Counted from the first letter of the stretch, positions 7,689 through 16,637 are shown. The stretch: DNA of 50,092 nucleotides from Salinisphaera sp. (GCF_002729955.1 NZ_PBYA01000009.1:1-50092), one strand, 5' to 3'. Notes: generated by a model not told the origin, from the sequence alone. Numbers and translations: made by a program.

Positions 7689-8736
7689 ATGGAACTAAAT
7701 GACGAAGTACAAAACATTCGCGAGAAGCTGAACAAGCAAAGAGCATCGACCGTTTCAATCGCGCTTTTCGGACAGCCGGGGGCCGGAAAATCGTCGCTGA
7801 TCAATAAGATCGTTGGAAGACAGGTCGCGGAGGTCGGCGTGGAAACTGATAAAACAACCGATGCGGCACGATATCACCACAACGGCATCGATCTAATCGA
7901 CCTGCCCGGATATGGCACCAGACAGTTTCCCCAAGAGCGGCTACGCAGAACGCTTCTCGATCATGAGCATGGATTTATTCCTGTGCGTCGTCTCCGGAAA
8001 GCTACACGAAGCGGACTCCGAGTTTTTCCGGGATCTCCAATCAAAAGGCAAGGTATGTATATTCGTATCGAATATGCGTGACCAGATGTGGGAAGAGGGC
8101 ATCCCGATTGAAGAACTGGAACAGCGTAGGACGCAGGATATTCGAAATCATGCGCAATCAGACGCGCATGTAGTGTTCACCAGCTGCCGGGATGGCGCGG
8201 GGCTGGACACTTTGGTTACGGAAATTCATAAACACTTGGATGGGGCGAAGAGAGAGCGTTGGGAGCGTGGCGCCAAGGCATACAGCGAAGAGTTTCTGAG
8301 TCGGAAAAAAGCCGCGTGTGAGAAGTATGTGGCTTACGCTGCCGTAGCGGCCGCGGCGAACGGTCTGAATCCAGTACCGGGAGCGAACGTCGCCGTTGAT
8401 TTAGCTGTCCTGACGAAACTATTTCGTGAGATCAGGAGCTGTTACGGGTTAGATAACGACCATTTGCTCGCGATGAAAGATTCGGCAATCCCTGCTATTG
8501 GCCAGGTTGCAAATAATGTCTTGAGCTACGCGACGAAAGAAGGTTCACTCCTATTACTGAAGCGATATGCGGGTCGTGAGGTGGCGCGCAACGTCACACG
8601 CTATGTTCCGTTTGTCGGCCAACTTATCGCTAGCGGCATCGGTTACGCGATCACTTCGAGCGCTGGCTTCAGTTATCTGAACGATTGCCATCAGCTCGCC
8701 GAGAGCGCATTAGAATCGCAACTGACCCCGTGCTGA
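7689..8736 (+). pseudogene. Membrane-associated P-loop GTPase (IRG/DUF697-like), +1 frameshift
   Basis: Two overlapping frames (7689-8081 and 7912-8736) encode one GTPase of about 348 residues if one C of CCCC (7929-7932) is skipped. The N-terminal frame has G1 GQPGAGKSS and G3 DLPGYGT. The second frame continues with DLFLCVVSGKLHEAD, G4-like NMRD, G5-like TSCRDGAG and a C-terminal region with LNPVPGANVAVDLAVL, the signature of DUF697/IRG-like proteins, plus hydrophobic helices suited to membrane association. The joined sequence reads naturally across the CCC-C site. Either the gene is mutated, or the run of Cs is a sequencing error or a programmed +1 site. It is followed 11 nt later by a second GTPase. 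Codons are less GC-rich than in flanking genes, suggesting transfer. Confidence 0.8.
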
Positions 8737-8747
8737 AGGTTTAGTAC

Positions 8748-9401
8748 ATGTGGTGGCTTGAACCGACAGTATCGCGGCGTGTTGGGAAATTGTTTTTCGG
8801 ATCGCTGCTGCCCTCGGCCGCGACGCCGACTACATCGAAGCCCTCGTTACTGGAAGACAATCTTGTTCGGCTCGCCCGGGAACTAGCGGTGGATCGGCGT
8901 CGCCACACGTTAGTGATAGGTCAGCCCGGTTCCGGAAAATCTTCTTTACTGAAAAATATTACAGAGGATCAGATTAGACCAAGACCGGTCATTGGAATTG
9001 AAACAGACGCTACGAACTGGTCTTTGGATCGCAACTGTAATCTGTTGAGCATCTTTGACAATGAAGTATTCGTCGACGCACCAGGGTTCGATACGCTTTC
9101 GCATCCGGTAAAGAGCTATCTGGACAAGTTCCCTTGGCGGTCGTTCTCCAGGTATGTGTTCGTGCTAAGCGGCAAAATTCGTGATGCTGACGAGGCCGTT
9201 TTCACTGTATTGAAGAGCCGGGGCGATGCGGCTCAAATTACTGTGGTGCGGTCCAAATCGGACGCTTTGACTAAGGCCGCCCGTGACGACGTTGCTGCGG
9301 ATATTGCGACGACGCTTGGTATACGAAAGCGCGAACTGGTTCTGTTGAGTAGTAGAACAGGCGATGGAATCGAAAAGCTGCGCGCGCGGCTTTTCGATTA
9401 A
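8748..9401 (+). CDS. Second P-loop GTPase of the pair
   Basis: A 217-aa GTPase with G1 GQPGSGKSSL at about residues 58-67, G3 DAPGFDT, G4 RSKSDAL (SKxD form) and G5-like SSRTGDG near the C-terminus. A hydrophobic N-terminal stretch (KLFFGSLLPSAA) may act as a membrane anchor. It lacks the DUF697-like C-terminal region of its partner, so the two proteins are not simple duplicates, though both share VLSGK/VVSGK and the GxPGxGKSS form. GAAGG lies 8 nt before the ATG and overlaps the region just after the partner's stop, so the genes are probably translated from one mRNA. Paired GTPases of this sort often assemble hetero-oligomers on membranes; a stress or anti-phage role is speculation. Confidence 0.82.
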   Translation: MWWLEPTVSRRVGKLFFGSLLPSAATPTTSKPSLLEDNLVRLARELAVDRRRHTLVIGQPGSGKSSLLKNITEDQIRPRPVIGIETDATNWSLDRNCNLLSIFDNEVFVDAPGFDTLSHPVKSYLDKFPWRSFSRYVFVLSGKIRDADEAVFTVLKSRGDAAQITVVRSKSDALTKAARDDVAADIATTLGIRKRELVLLSSRTGDGIEKLRARLFD

Positions 9402-9578
9402 TATAAGGAGGGGCGGTAACCCGCTAATGTAAACAGGGCCGCCTTGAGTTCAGATGGCGAACGGTTCTTCGAGATGGTCGTTGCGCGATCAGAGGATGCC
9501 GACGACGCCTGAGGTCGGTATCACCCCTGCGGCTTGGATGAACAATCTACTGAGAAGTCATGTCTGATGTGCTGACAG

Positions 9579-10040
9579 TCAGCCATCTAGTTCCCAGTGT
9601 GGCACCGGGGTGAACTTCTCGATCAGGAAATCGACAAACGCGCGTACCTTGCGCGACAAATGCCGCCGATGCGGATAGAGCACGTAGAAGGCAGAGTAGT
9701 CATGCGGGTATTGCGGTAACACGGCGACTAGCCTGCCTACAGCTAGATCCGGCGCCACCAGCCAGTTTGAAAGCCGCGCCAGCCCCACGCCTGAGCGTAC
9801 GGCCTCATGCAGACCATCGGCCGTATTACTACGAAAGCTTCCATGTACGCGGAGTACGCGCCGCCCTGAATCGCTATCTTCGAACGCCCGGTCATTGAAC
9901 TGGTCGAGCGTGGATAGCATCAGGCAATTGTGGCCCGTGAGATTTTCCGGCATGTTCGGCGTGCCGCGCCGTGCCGTGCCGTGCCAGATAAGAGGGCGCG
10001 GCGCGGATGATGCGGCGATTGACGATACGATGGGTGTCGC
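9579..10040 (-). pseudogene. Truncated LysR-family regulator (substrate-binding domain remnant)
   Basis: The 3' 375 nt (9579-9953) encode the C-terminal half of a LysR effector-binding domain: GHNCLML, HGSFRSNTADGLHEAV, GVGLARLSNWLVAPDL and HRRHLSRKVRAFVDFL. Just upstream, in a different frame, the matching APSYLARHGT segment is still legible. The frame break falls in a run of 5-nt repeats (GGCAC-type units, about 9965-9985). The DNA-binding half is absent and the relic abuts the accessory module beginning near 10083, so the gene was probably cut by insertion or deletion there. Confidence 0.75.
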
Positions 10041-10082
10041 GCGAAGGCGGGGGCGGAATTCGAATAGTCGAGTCTGAGCTCG

Positions 10083-10787
10083 CTATGGTTCGACTGCGAG
10101 CGGATCTTCGAGATGGTGTTGCGCTGCCGCTACTGCAATCGACAGCGTATCTAGAAATTCTTCCGTTTCCTGCAAATTCAATCGTTTGCGAGATGAATTC
10201 TTGCCTGGGACCGGTGCAAATCTAAACCGTTTTAGATGACGCGCAAGGATTTCTGCGAGTTGGTCATCCAGGGAAACCCAGACATTGTCGATTGATAGTC
10301 GCCCTCGCGAAACATCGATCAGGCTAGTGAGCCCGGTCGGTTCAGTTACCCGAATTGTTTTGTCTCGAATATCGGGATGATCTGGCGTCAACGCTGTTTG
10401 AGGTCCCGCGCTCTCCCCTGGATCGCTATTTGCGAATTCCTCGATTTTGCGCATTCGGTCCTCGCGGGTCGGCTCGCGATTGACGAGATCCTGGAGTGAT
10501 CGTGTGAGCAGTGCTGCCACCAGCTCTTCGGGCGGTAGGAGCGGGTGGTTCGTTACATTTGGATTCGAGGTTGACTCGAAGGGATGGCCTACAACGCGAA
10601 CGCCGATAATATGATCGACCAACTCGCCTGACCCGTAGACAGGGCATATCTGCGAGACGCGGAAGTTAAACTCTATCGCGCGACGCACGAATGCGCCTTT
10701 AATATCGTCCAGAATCTGGGCGAAATGACGATAAGGACGGGGTTTAAAGCTATAGTCGACGCTGTACTCACCTGTTGGATCATTCAT
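10083..10787 (-). CDS. Hypothetical protein, partner of the giant recombinase gene
   Basis: A 234-aa soluble protein with no recognised domain. It starts MNDPTGEYSVDYSFKPRPYR. The N-terminal half (about 1-90) looks like a compact alpha/beta region (FNFRVSQICPVYGSGELVDH) and the middle is acidic and proline-containing. The C-terminal third (about 160-230) has helices with LSIDNVWVSLDDQLAEILAR and a basic RKRLNLQ segment. It follows the 1762-aa gene on the same strand across a 164-bp AT-rich gap that has its own palindrome, so it may be separately promoted. Its location suggests an accessory or regulatory role for the element (inference). Confidence 0.6.
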   Translation of the reverse strand: MNDPTGEYSVDYSFKPRPYRHFAQILDDIKGAFVRRAIEFNFRVSQICPVYGSGELVDHIIGVRVVGHPFESTSNPNVTNHPLLPPEELVAALLTRSLQDLVNREPTREDRMRKIEEFANSDPGESAGPQTALTPDHPDIRDKTIRVTEPTGLTSLIDVSRGRLSIDNVWVSLDDQLAEILARHLKRFRFAPVPGKNSSRKRLNLQETEEFLDTLSIAVAAAQHHLEDPLAVEP

Positions 10788-10951
10788 GTTTTAACTCGCG
10801 GTCTGTAAACGGGTCATTAATAATTAATAACCGAAAACGCGAGCCTGGTCGACCGTTTAAAATGAGCTAGATAGTAAGAAAACGTTTTGTTGTTTATTAT
10901 ATAAACGAAAAACCATATTAATTATATAATATCGATGTCCGGGCGCCTGTA
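10788..10951 (-). promoter_or_regulatory. AT-rich intergenic control region with palindrome
   Basis: This gap is strikingly AT-rich for the window. It contains a perfect palindrome, GTTTAT-TAT-ATAAAC (10892-10906), and TTAATAATTAATAA nearby. It precedes the 234-aa gene and probably holds its promoter and an operator. A recombinase-binding role is also possible. Confidence 0.4.
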
Positions 10952-13900
10952 TTACGCACTCGTGCGCATGCAAATTACGGCCAGCGCGAGCAGAAGGTGG
11001 CGGCGGTCAGCTTTCTCTAGAACGAGGTCCATACCGTATCCCGTTCTTCTCTGCATTCGCTTATGCCGGCTGAGGAGATTGAAAAGTTCCTCGGATTCTC
11101 TATCGAATAGAAGGTCGTTATCTGTAGGTTGCGAGAGCTGCTTCAGCAACCAACGTCTGAGGTCGTCGCGTTTAATACGGCACTCTGTAAGAGCCACGTC
11201 GATTTCTCTTAGTGCTGGCCCCTGATCGTGCGCCCGAGGAATACGTAAACGCGAGCGAGCTCTACGACGGCGGCCTGTCAGATAGTTCAATCGGAGCCCG
11301 CGATCATGCTCACCGAGCAAGTCTACGACCACACGGTATCGCTCGAGTGATACGCCGCAGTGGTAAGCGCCGGTCAGAGTAGCTATGCCCTCTCTAACGT
11401 ACAGAGCGACTCGACCGGCCAGTTCTGCAGTCAATGCTATGTTCGACGTTGGTATAGTAGCTGCTGGCGTTTCGTGCTTTGGCGGTTGCCGTTTATGCAG
11501 GGCGGCAGGCAACCACGCCGAATTCCATCGGCTAAGGTGCGGCGTCGTATCTGTAGCACCGCGATGCGTACGCCAGCGATCAATGTGTGTCGCAGGGTAG
11601 CCCAATAGCGCAGCTTCAGTGCCCCGCGGCAAACCGGCCCATGGTGGAACCTGAGAATGGAGCAAGGTAATGCTATGCGCATACCAGATCAGCGTGGTGC
11701 GCGGCGTCGCGTGACCCATTTGCCGGGATAGATACCGTAGCTGTAGGCAGCGTGGCACATGTCGAACGGGGTGGAGCCTCGCTGGGGCCGCGTTAAGTCC
11801 GGCTACTGGCTTTAGTGTCTGGAGCGGAGAGATCGTATGCGTCGGATGCGTTGCTAGGATCGCGGCGGTCGCATGGTTGTGGCGCGCGACATGGCTGCGA
11901 GCGTGCCGGTCCATAATACGCATGGAGGCGTGTCGCCTAAACGCGGTCGAAATCGCCCGAGCAACTGCGGGAATGCCCATGCCGGGTGCCGCCAGCAGGA
12001 GATCGCTATCGAGGTTCGAAGATCGGGCCAAACGTGGTAGCAGCGCCTGTATGCGGCTCGTGTTCTCGACGTCGATCGGTACCGACACCAGGCGGCGACT
12101 GCTCAGCGTTTTGAGGCCGCGCCGTCTGGTCGGGTGTACATGTACGGTCAGCGCTGATTGAAGATGGAGGTCGCGTCGCATGAGCCCGGCCGTTTCGCGA
12201 AGACGCAATCCGGCCGACATCTGTATTCGAATAGCTGCCTCGGCAAGTGCGGCGGTGTCGGCCGACGTATCGAGGGCCAGAGTGTCGAGTGCGGTATCCG
12301 TTGCAACAGCGAGATCGCCGACGATGGCATCGATTTCCCATTGCACGGCCACGTAACCGGGTTGGCGTGGCGTTTGCACGTCGAGACCGTCGAATACGCG
12401 TGCCAGATCGAGGTCGAACCCGACTCGTGCTAGTACCCGGGCGAAATGCGCAATCGCGGGGGCGACAACACCGATGCCGCGGCGCGTCCCGCCGGAACGT
12501 TCCTCGATAGCGATCTGGCGAAGTGCCGCTTCGAAATCGTCGCTTTCGATATCGAATATGTTCCCGGCGCCCACGTGCGTAATCAGCCGCCTGCCGATCG
12601 CCACCAGATAATCGTACGCCGTACTGTCTGCGAGTTGACGTTCGTCGCGTAGGTAGACGACAAGGGCGGCTAGCAGTGCAATCAGGCTGGTTGCGCCGAA
12701 ACGATCAGTGAGCTGCTGATGCCTATGGGCAAGCTGCGTGACGGCAACTCGCCGCTTGCTGGCGTCATTCAGATCGTGAACCAATCGGCGAAGACTACGG
12801 TATTCGTTAAGACCGGACGCACGCGCCGGGAATTGGTTGTTCTGGTTCGAATAGACGTGCGCGGGCGTGAACTCTGCCGGCGCCTGAGCACCAAACAGTG
12901 GGCATGCGCGCTCCAAGGCGAGGCCTACTGTTTGTAGCGCGCCGCGCTCCCAGGCGCTACGCGTACCCGGTAGGAATGCCTGGCGAGCAAGACCGACTAG
13001 AAGGAGGGCATCGGCCAGGACGGAACCTTTGGCCGTCGACAAAAACGGCCGGAGTTCAGGCTGTGCCCGCAGTGCCGTATCGAGTTGCGGAATAGTAGGC
13101 GGTCGAGTCCGGCAGCGCCTTTGGAACGCGATGAGGGGGACCACGTCGCCGGTGAGCAGCTGACATTCTGGAACGTCGTCAGAGCCTGGCTGTGAACTAA
13201 GCGGAACCTCCGCAATTACGCCACGTTCGAAGCCGTCGAACGTATGGAGCGGGATCGTCGGGTCCAGCAATCGTAATATTCGATCCTGGGTGGTGCCGGC
13301 GCCGTAGAGCGCTAACAACAGAACGGTCGCGGCCAACGTCGCATCCACGTCGTTTTTACCGAGCCCGCGATCGAGAGACGTCAGACAAATCTTTTCCAAT
13401 TCAAGCGACCATCTCGTCGCGTCGAGGTTTACGAGCGCTAGGGCGCTATGTGCGCGATCCGGGATATGCAGTGGTGGAACGTATGGACGCCGGAGTTGCC
13501 GGGCGCCGCCATGTCCAACTGCTGCCTTCGCGATATGGGTATTCAAGGCCTCTCGTGTGGCCTGCTGTATCGGAAGGGGCTCCTCATTTATTTCTTCAAG
13601 CAGTGTCTGGATTGCCTCGGGCGGCACTAGCCAGTCCTTATCCTTGGTCGCTTGCTCGACGCAGGCGCGTGCGAGTTCGATGCCACGTAATCGTTCTGCC
13701 TCGTCGGGCCGGATACGCGATTGCGCGCTCCGGTCGCGTCTGGCTTTCGCTAACCGCCGGTAGGCTGAAATGATCGAGTCGGCCGGTGGAGCGGCTAGGT
13801 CCGCTGGCGGATCGTAACGGGTGACGGTGCCGATGAGCTCGCACCCGAGCGCATGAAGATAAAGCTGTAGACCATCCGCAAGACGCTCAGCAAACTCGAA

Positions 13901-16240
13901 AGGCGAGTCGGGATCACATTCGTTGAATGGCGTGCCGCCGATGCTATGGCCCATCTGTAAGGCTATGTCCGATCCGGCCAGATTAAATTTAACTGCGTTG
14001 CTGGCGAAAAGGTGTCGTAGAAGAGGTAGCGGGACAGCCCATTCTGGCCACGCGGATGCGATCGCGTGCGGCGTAAGTGGTTGAGTCGCGTAGCTGCATT
14101 CCTCCCCCGTTACGGCAAACCAGAATGCCCCGTCGCCACTCAGCGCGCCTCGTACCGATGCTAGTAGTGCAACGTTTTCATGTTCGTTTTTTTCGAGCTG
14201 GCGTTGCAGGCGTTCCAGCTGGCGGACATAGCCTTCGAGCTGACGCGTGAAGAGTTCAGGGAGAACGCAGATGCGTGCGTCGAGTTCCGGTTCGGTCGTC
14301 TTGTCCGCGACCATTGCCCACGTCCATCGTGGGCCACTTTTCCTTGGCGATAGGAAATGTCGTCGAGTCATCTGCGCTATCGGCGCCGTGAAGCGGTTCG
14401 CCGTGGTCGCGCCGAACAGTATGGCCAGATAAAGACCGAGCGCTGCAACACCGTCGACCATTACCGGCAGAGGCGCTTTGCTCAATCGAACGCGCCCAGA
14501 CGTGCTTGAGACCATCGCAGAGAAAGCGATTTGAGCGCGCTCAAATCGAACTGCTGCCCGGGGCGCGCCAACCAGGATATGTGCTGAACCCACGTCCCCG
14601 CTGAGTTCGATCCCGAACGAAGTCAGGGCGTCGGAATAGATCGTGCGAAGGCGCGTTGCCGGCGTTGCGTAGTAGTGACTCGAAGCGAGCGAATGCTCGA
14701 GGGACGAACCGGCTAGCCATTGTGGTTCGCGTAGATGACCGGTCACCAGGAAAACCGCAACCGGCAGCGTGTGCATGAGACGCGTCTCGGTGAAGCGGGG
14801 TACCTCGCTACGTAGCTTGTCGCGGACTTCCGTCCAGGTATGTGCCCAGGATTCGGTTGCGCCGATCTGATCGAGTATTGCCAGGCTTTTCATGCCGGCC
14901 AGCCTGCTTAAGGCTCCGGCAAGGGGTTTGGCAAAGGGGAGGTCGAGTTCGCGAACTGGCCTGTCGAACCAGCTTTCAGGCAAGCCGCGTAATTCAGGCA
15001 ACTGTGGAATGGTCCCAGTCCAGCCAGTGTCAGTGACTCGAAGGCTTCCCTCAACGGTGGCCATGCTGTCGCCTAGATAATTCCGAATAGCGTAAATGCA
15101 TTCGTCGCGACGCCGGCCAGTCACGAGCATGAGCGCCAAGCAGATATGAGCAGCCATTTCCATCGGTGGGCACGATGAGCTCGACGAAAATCGGGCCAAG
15201 AGCCATCCCCAGACCCGTGCGCTCTCACCGCTACTGAGTACGCGGTCCGAGTCCGGCAATAGAGCTCCCTCAAGATGGTGACGAGTCAGTTGGTCGAACT
15301 CGAATATTGCTAGTTTCACCTCGCGTTTGGTCGGCAGTTCGAGAGGCTCGTCCTCCTCCTGAAAAATATCTAGCGCGAAGGCGAGCTGAAAACCTTCCAG
15401 GTCTTCAGCGGGAATTTCATTCGTTGGCGGCGCCTCGAGCTCCGGAGAGGGTGGAACGAAGGTCGGAATGCTCGTGAGACCCCCGGGAGTTACTCGTGGT
15501 AATGGCCTCCCCGGGCTTGGGGGAGATCGAGGCTTACCGGGATCGTCGGTGCTCGGCGGCTCTGGCGATGCGGACGGCGGATCTGTAGAGCTATATTTTG
15601 TAGCAAGCGCTTGGAGGGCAAATGCGGTTGCGAGCTTCGCGTCGTCCTCAAAATACGGCCTTAGCAGAGCCGTGAGGGCGGCGGATTCGATGGCCAGATG
15701 CCACCGCTCGGTGAGGATTGAAGACACCGTGCCGTCGAACGCATACGTGGGTTGGACGGTCAGAACGTCGCGTATTGTCTTGGCCGCTTCGGTTTCGTCT
15801 TGGCTCAGCGTGCGACGCGTGATTACGCGTAACAGCAACGACCGAAGAATGCCTAGCGCCTTGGGTTCGCCGCGGCGCGGTATGAATGCACCGTAGTAAT
15901 AGGATCGGCCGAGGACACCGGCCAACGGGTGGAATGAACCTTTCGCGGAACTCGGGTCACGTTGGAAGTCGACGCTGAAGGCGTGCGCGACTTGTGCTAA
16001 CTGTTCAACACGTTTGCGCTCGTGTGCGCTGTAGAAAGGGCGTAGCTCGTTCAAGCATTCACTAATCGCTTTGGAAGCGACTGCGCCTAGCGGTATGCCG
16101 CCAGAGTCCAGAACTCCGAGCGAGGGACGCGAAAGGCGGCTAATCCGAACGGCGGTCGCGCTCGAAACGATGTCGATCCGCGCTTCGAGAGCGAAAGCGG
16201 CTATACGGTCATGGAAGGCTGGTTTGGCTGAGCCCATCAT
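10952..16240 (-). CDS. Giant protein with two tyrosine-recombinase-like domains
   Basis: A single uninterrupted 1762-codon frame. The C-terminal module (about residues 1170-1525) carries the tyrosine recombinase catalytic set: Arg in GLRLRE (1344-1349), Lys in RGLKTLSSRR (1367), HVARH (1450-1454, the HxxRH box), GH in RQMGHATPRTT (1509-1510) and the candidate nucleophile Tyr1520 in LIWYAH. An earlier module (about 590-780) has matching blocks: TANRFTAP, VADKTTE, LRHLFAS and LQMGHSIGG. Its box lacks the first His, and no Tyr stands where the nucleophile should be, so it looks catalytically dead. A proline-rich linker covers about residues 218-275. Phage-type integrases are 300-450 aa; this is four times larger. 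The start lies next to a tRNA-derived site, fitting an integrase role. Confidence 0.75.
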   Translation of the reverse strand: MMGSAKPAFHDRIAAFALEARIDIVSSATAVRISRLSRPSLGVLDSGGIPLGAVASKAISECLNELRPFYSAHERKRVEQLAQVAHAFSVDFQRDPSSAKGSFHPLAGVLGRSYYYGAFIPRRGEPKALGILRSLLLRVITRRTLSQDETEAAKTIRDVLTVQPTYAFDGTVSSILTERWHLAIESAALTALLRPYFEDDAKLATAFALQALATKYSSTDPPSASPEPPSTDDPGKPRSPPSPGRPLPRVTPGGLTSIPTFVPPSPELEAPPTNEIPAEDLEGFQLAFALDIFQEEDEPLELPTKREVKLAIFEFDQLTRHHLEGALLPDSDRVLSSGESARVWGWLLARFSSSSSCPPMEMAAHICLALMLVTGRRRDECIYAIRNYLGDSMATVEGSLRVTDTGWTGTIPQLPELRGLPESWFDRPVRELDLPFAKPLAGALSRLAGMKSLAILDQIGATESWAHTWTEVRDKLRSEVPRFTETRLMHTLPVAVFLVTGHLREPQWLAGSSLEHSLASSHYYATPATRLRTIYSDALTSFGIELSGDVGSAHILVGAPRAAVRFERAQIAFSAMVSSTSGRVRLSKAPLPVMVDGVAALGLYLAILFGATTANRFTAPIAQMTRRHFLSPRKSGPRWTWAMVADKTTEPELDARICVLPELFTRQLEGYVRQLERLQRQLEKNEHENVALLASVRGALSGDGAFWFAVTGEECSYATQPLTPHAIASAWPEWAVPLPLLRHLFASNAVKFNLAGSDIALQMGHSIGGTPFNECDPDSPFEFAERLADGLQLYLHALGCELIGTVTRYDPPADLAAPPADSIISAYRRLAKARRDRSAQSRIRPDEAERLRGIELARACVEQATKDKDWLVPPEAIQTLLEEINEEPLPIQQATREALNTHIAKAAVGHGGARQLRRPYVPPLHIPDRAHSALALVNLDATRWSLELEKICLTSLDRGLGKNDVDATLAATVLLLALYGAGTTQDRILRLLDPTIPLHTFDGFERGVIAEVPLSSQPGSDDVPECQLLTGDVVPLIAFQRRCRTRPPTIPQLDTALRAQPELRPFLSTAKGSVLADALLLVGLARQAFLPGTRSAWERGALQTVGLALERACPLFGAQAPAEFTPAHVYSNQNNQFPARASGLNEYRSLRRLVHDLNDASKRRVAVTQLAHRHQQLTDRFGATSLIALLAALVVYLRDERQLADSTAYDYLVAIGRRLITHVGAGNIFDIESDDFEAALRQIAIEERSGGTRRGIGVVAPAIAHFARVLARVGFDLDLARVFDGLDVQTPRQPGYVAVQWEIDAIVGDLAVATDTALDTLALDTSADTAALAEAAIRIQMSAGLRLRETAGLMRRDLHLQSALTVHVHPTRRRGLKTLSSRRLVSVPIDVENTSRIQALLPRLARSSNLDSDLLLAAPGMGIPAVARAISTAFRRHASMRIMDRHARSHVARHNHATAAILATHPTHTISPLQTLKPVAGLNAAPARLHPVRHVPRCLQLRYLSRQMGHATPRTTLIWYAHSITLLHSQVPPWAGLPRGTEAALLGYPATHIDRWRTHRGATDTTPHLSRWNSAWLPAALHKRQPPKHETPAATIPTSNIALTAELAGRVALYVREGIATLTGAYHCGVSLERYRVVVDLLGEHDRGLRLNYLTGRRRRARSRLRIPRAHDQGPALREIDVALTECRIKRDDLRRWLLKQLSQPTDNDLLFDRESEELFNLLSRHKRMQRRTGYGMDLVLEKADRRHLLLALAVICMRTSA

Positions 16241-16255
16241 GGAGCCATTTGCGTA

Positions 16256-16280
16256 GTTGAACCTTCAACCGCAAGCGGTT
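16256..16280. promoter_or_regulatory. Two adjacent palindromes upstream of the giant recombinase gene
   Basis: GTTGAA-CC-TTCAAC (16256-16269) overlaps AACCGC-AA-GCGGTT (16267-16280). Both are perfect and sit 16-40 nt upstream of the start codon on the minus strand. This position suits an autoregulatory operator or an arm-type binding site of the recombinase; either is inference. Confidence 0.4.
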
Positions 16281-16408
16281 CTAATTGACGGCCTGTGAAC
16301 GCCGCTACGCAAAAGTATCGGCCGAAAGAGCTGTAACTATAGGCAATTAACGCCACGTGGGCGCGATAGAGGAAAAGTAACGGCAATGGAAAGCATGCCG
16401 TTAAATAT

Positions 16409-16455
16409 GGCTACGAACCGCAAGGTCGGGAGTTCGAATCTTCCCGGGCCCGCCA
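16409..16455 (+). other. Displaced 3' half of tRNA-Arg(ACG): candidate attachment site
   Basis: From the anticodon loop on, the sequence matches a tRNA-Arg(ACG): loop CTACGAA, 3' anticodon strand CCGCA, T-arm GGGAG-TTCGAAT-CTTCC, then acceptor strand CGGGCCC, discriminator G and encoded CCA (16453-16455). The 5' half is missing: the preceding bases show no acceptor strand or D-arm, and the anticodon stem pairs poorly. This is the usual trace of integration into the 3' part of a tRNA gene. The recombinase gene begins 170 bp away. The intact tRNA is not in the window. Confidence 0.8.
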
Positions 16456-16463
16456 TGCAAAGA

Positions 16464-16492
16464 AGGCTTCCCAGAAATGGGGAGCCTTTTTT
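16464..16492 (+). terminator. Rho-independent terminator after the tRNA 3' half
   Basis: AGGCTTCCC (16464-16472) pairs with GGGGAGCCT (16479-16487) around the loop AGAAAT, followed by six Ts. It is probably the original terminator of the tRNA gene. Confidence 0.85.
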
Positions 16493-16500
16493 ATTTGCAA

Positions 16501-16610
16501 CGACTCATTCGAACTCCCGACAAATAACAAGTCGTTCGACGGCTGCGCAGCAGCCGAATCGTGCAGCGTTAGCTGCACGAGCCCGAAGGGCGAGCGGCGC
16601 AGCCGCGAGT
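16501..16610. repeat. Repeat unit 1: anti-T-arm plus four micro-hairpins
   Basis: The unit starts with CGACTC and then ATTCGAACTCCCGAC (16507-16521), an exact inverted copy of the tRNA T-arm at 16425-16439. Four hairpins follow: CGGCTGC-GCA-GCAGCCG (16540-16556); TCGTGCAGC-GTTA-GCTGCACGA (16559-16580); GCCC-GAA-GGGC (16581-16591); GCGGC-GCA-GCCGC (16594-16606). The spacing between hairpins is 2 nt or less. Unit 2 has the same order of loops with different stems. Confidence 0.8.
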
Positions 16611-16629
16611 AATCTTCCCGGGCCCGCCA
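16611..16629 (+). repeat. Second copy of the tRNA 3' end
   Basis: The acceptor-side segment from AATCTTCC through CCCGGGCCCGCCA is repeated exactly, 174 bp after the first copy, and the identity runs on through TGCAA to 16634. It lacks the 5' side of the T-arm, so it is a shorter att-like copy. Confidence 0.85.
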
Positions 16630-16637
16630 TGCAAGAG

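Noticed and set aside
16409-16455. A functional tRNA-Arg gene
   Set aside because: The acceptor 5' strand and D-arm are absent and the anticodon stem is poorly paired, so only the 3' half is present.
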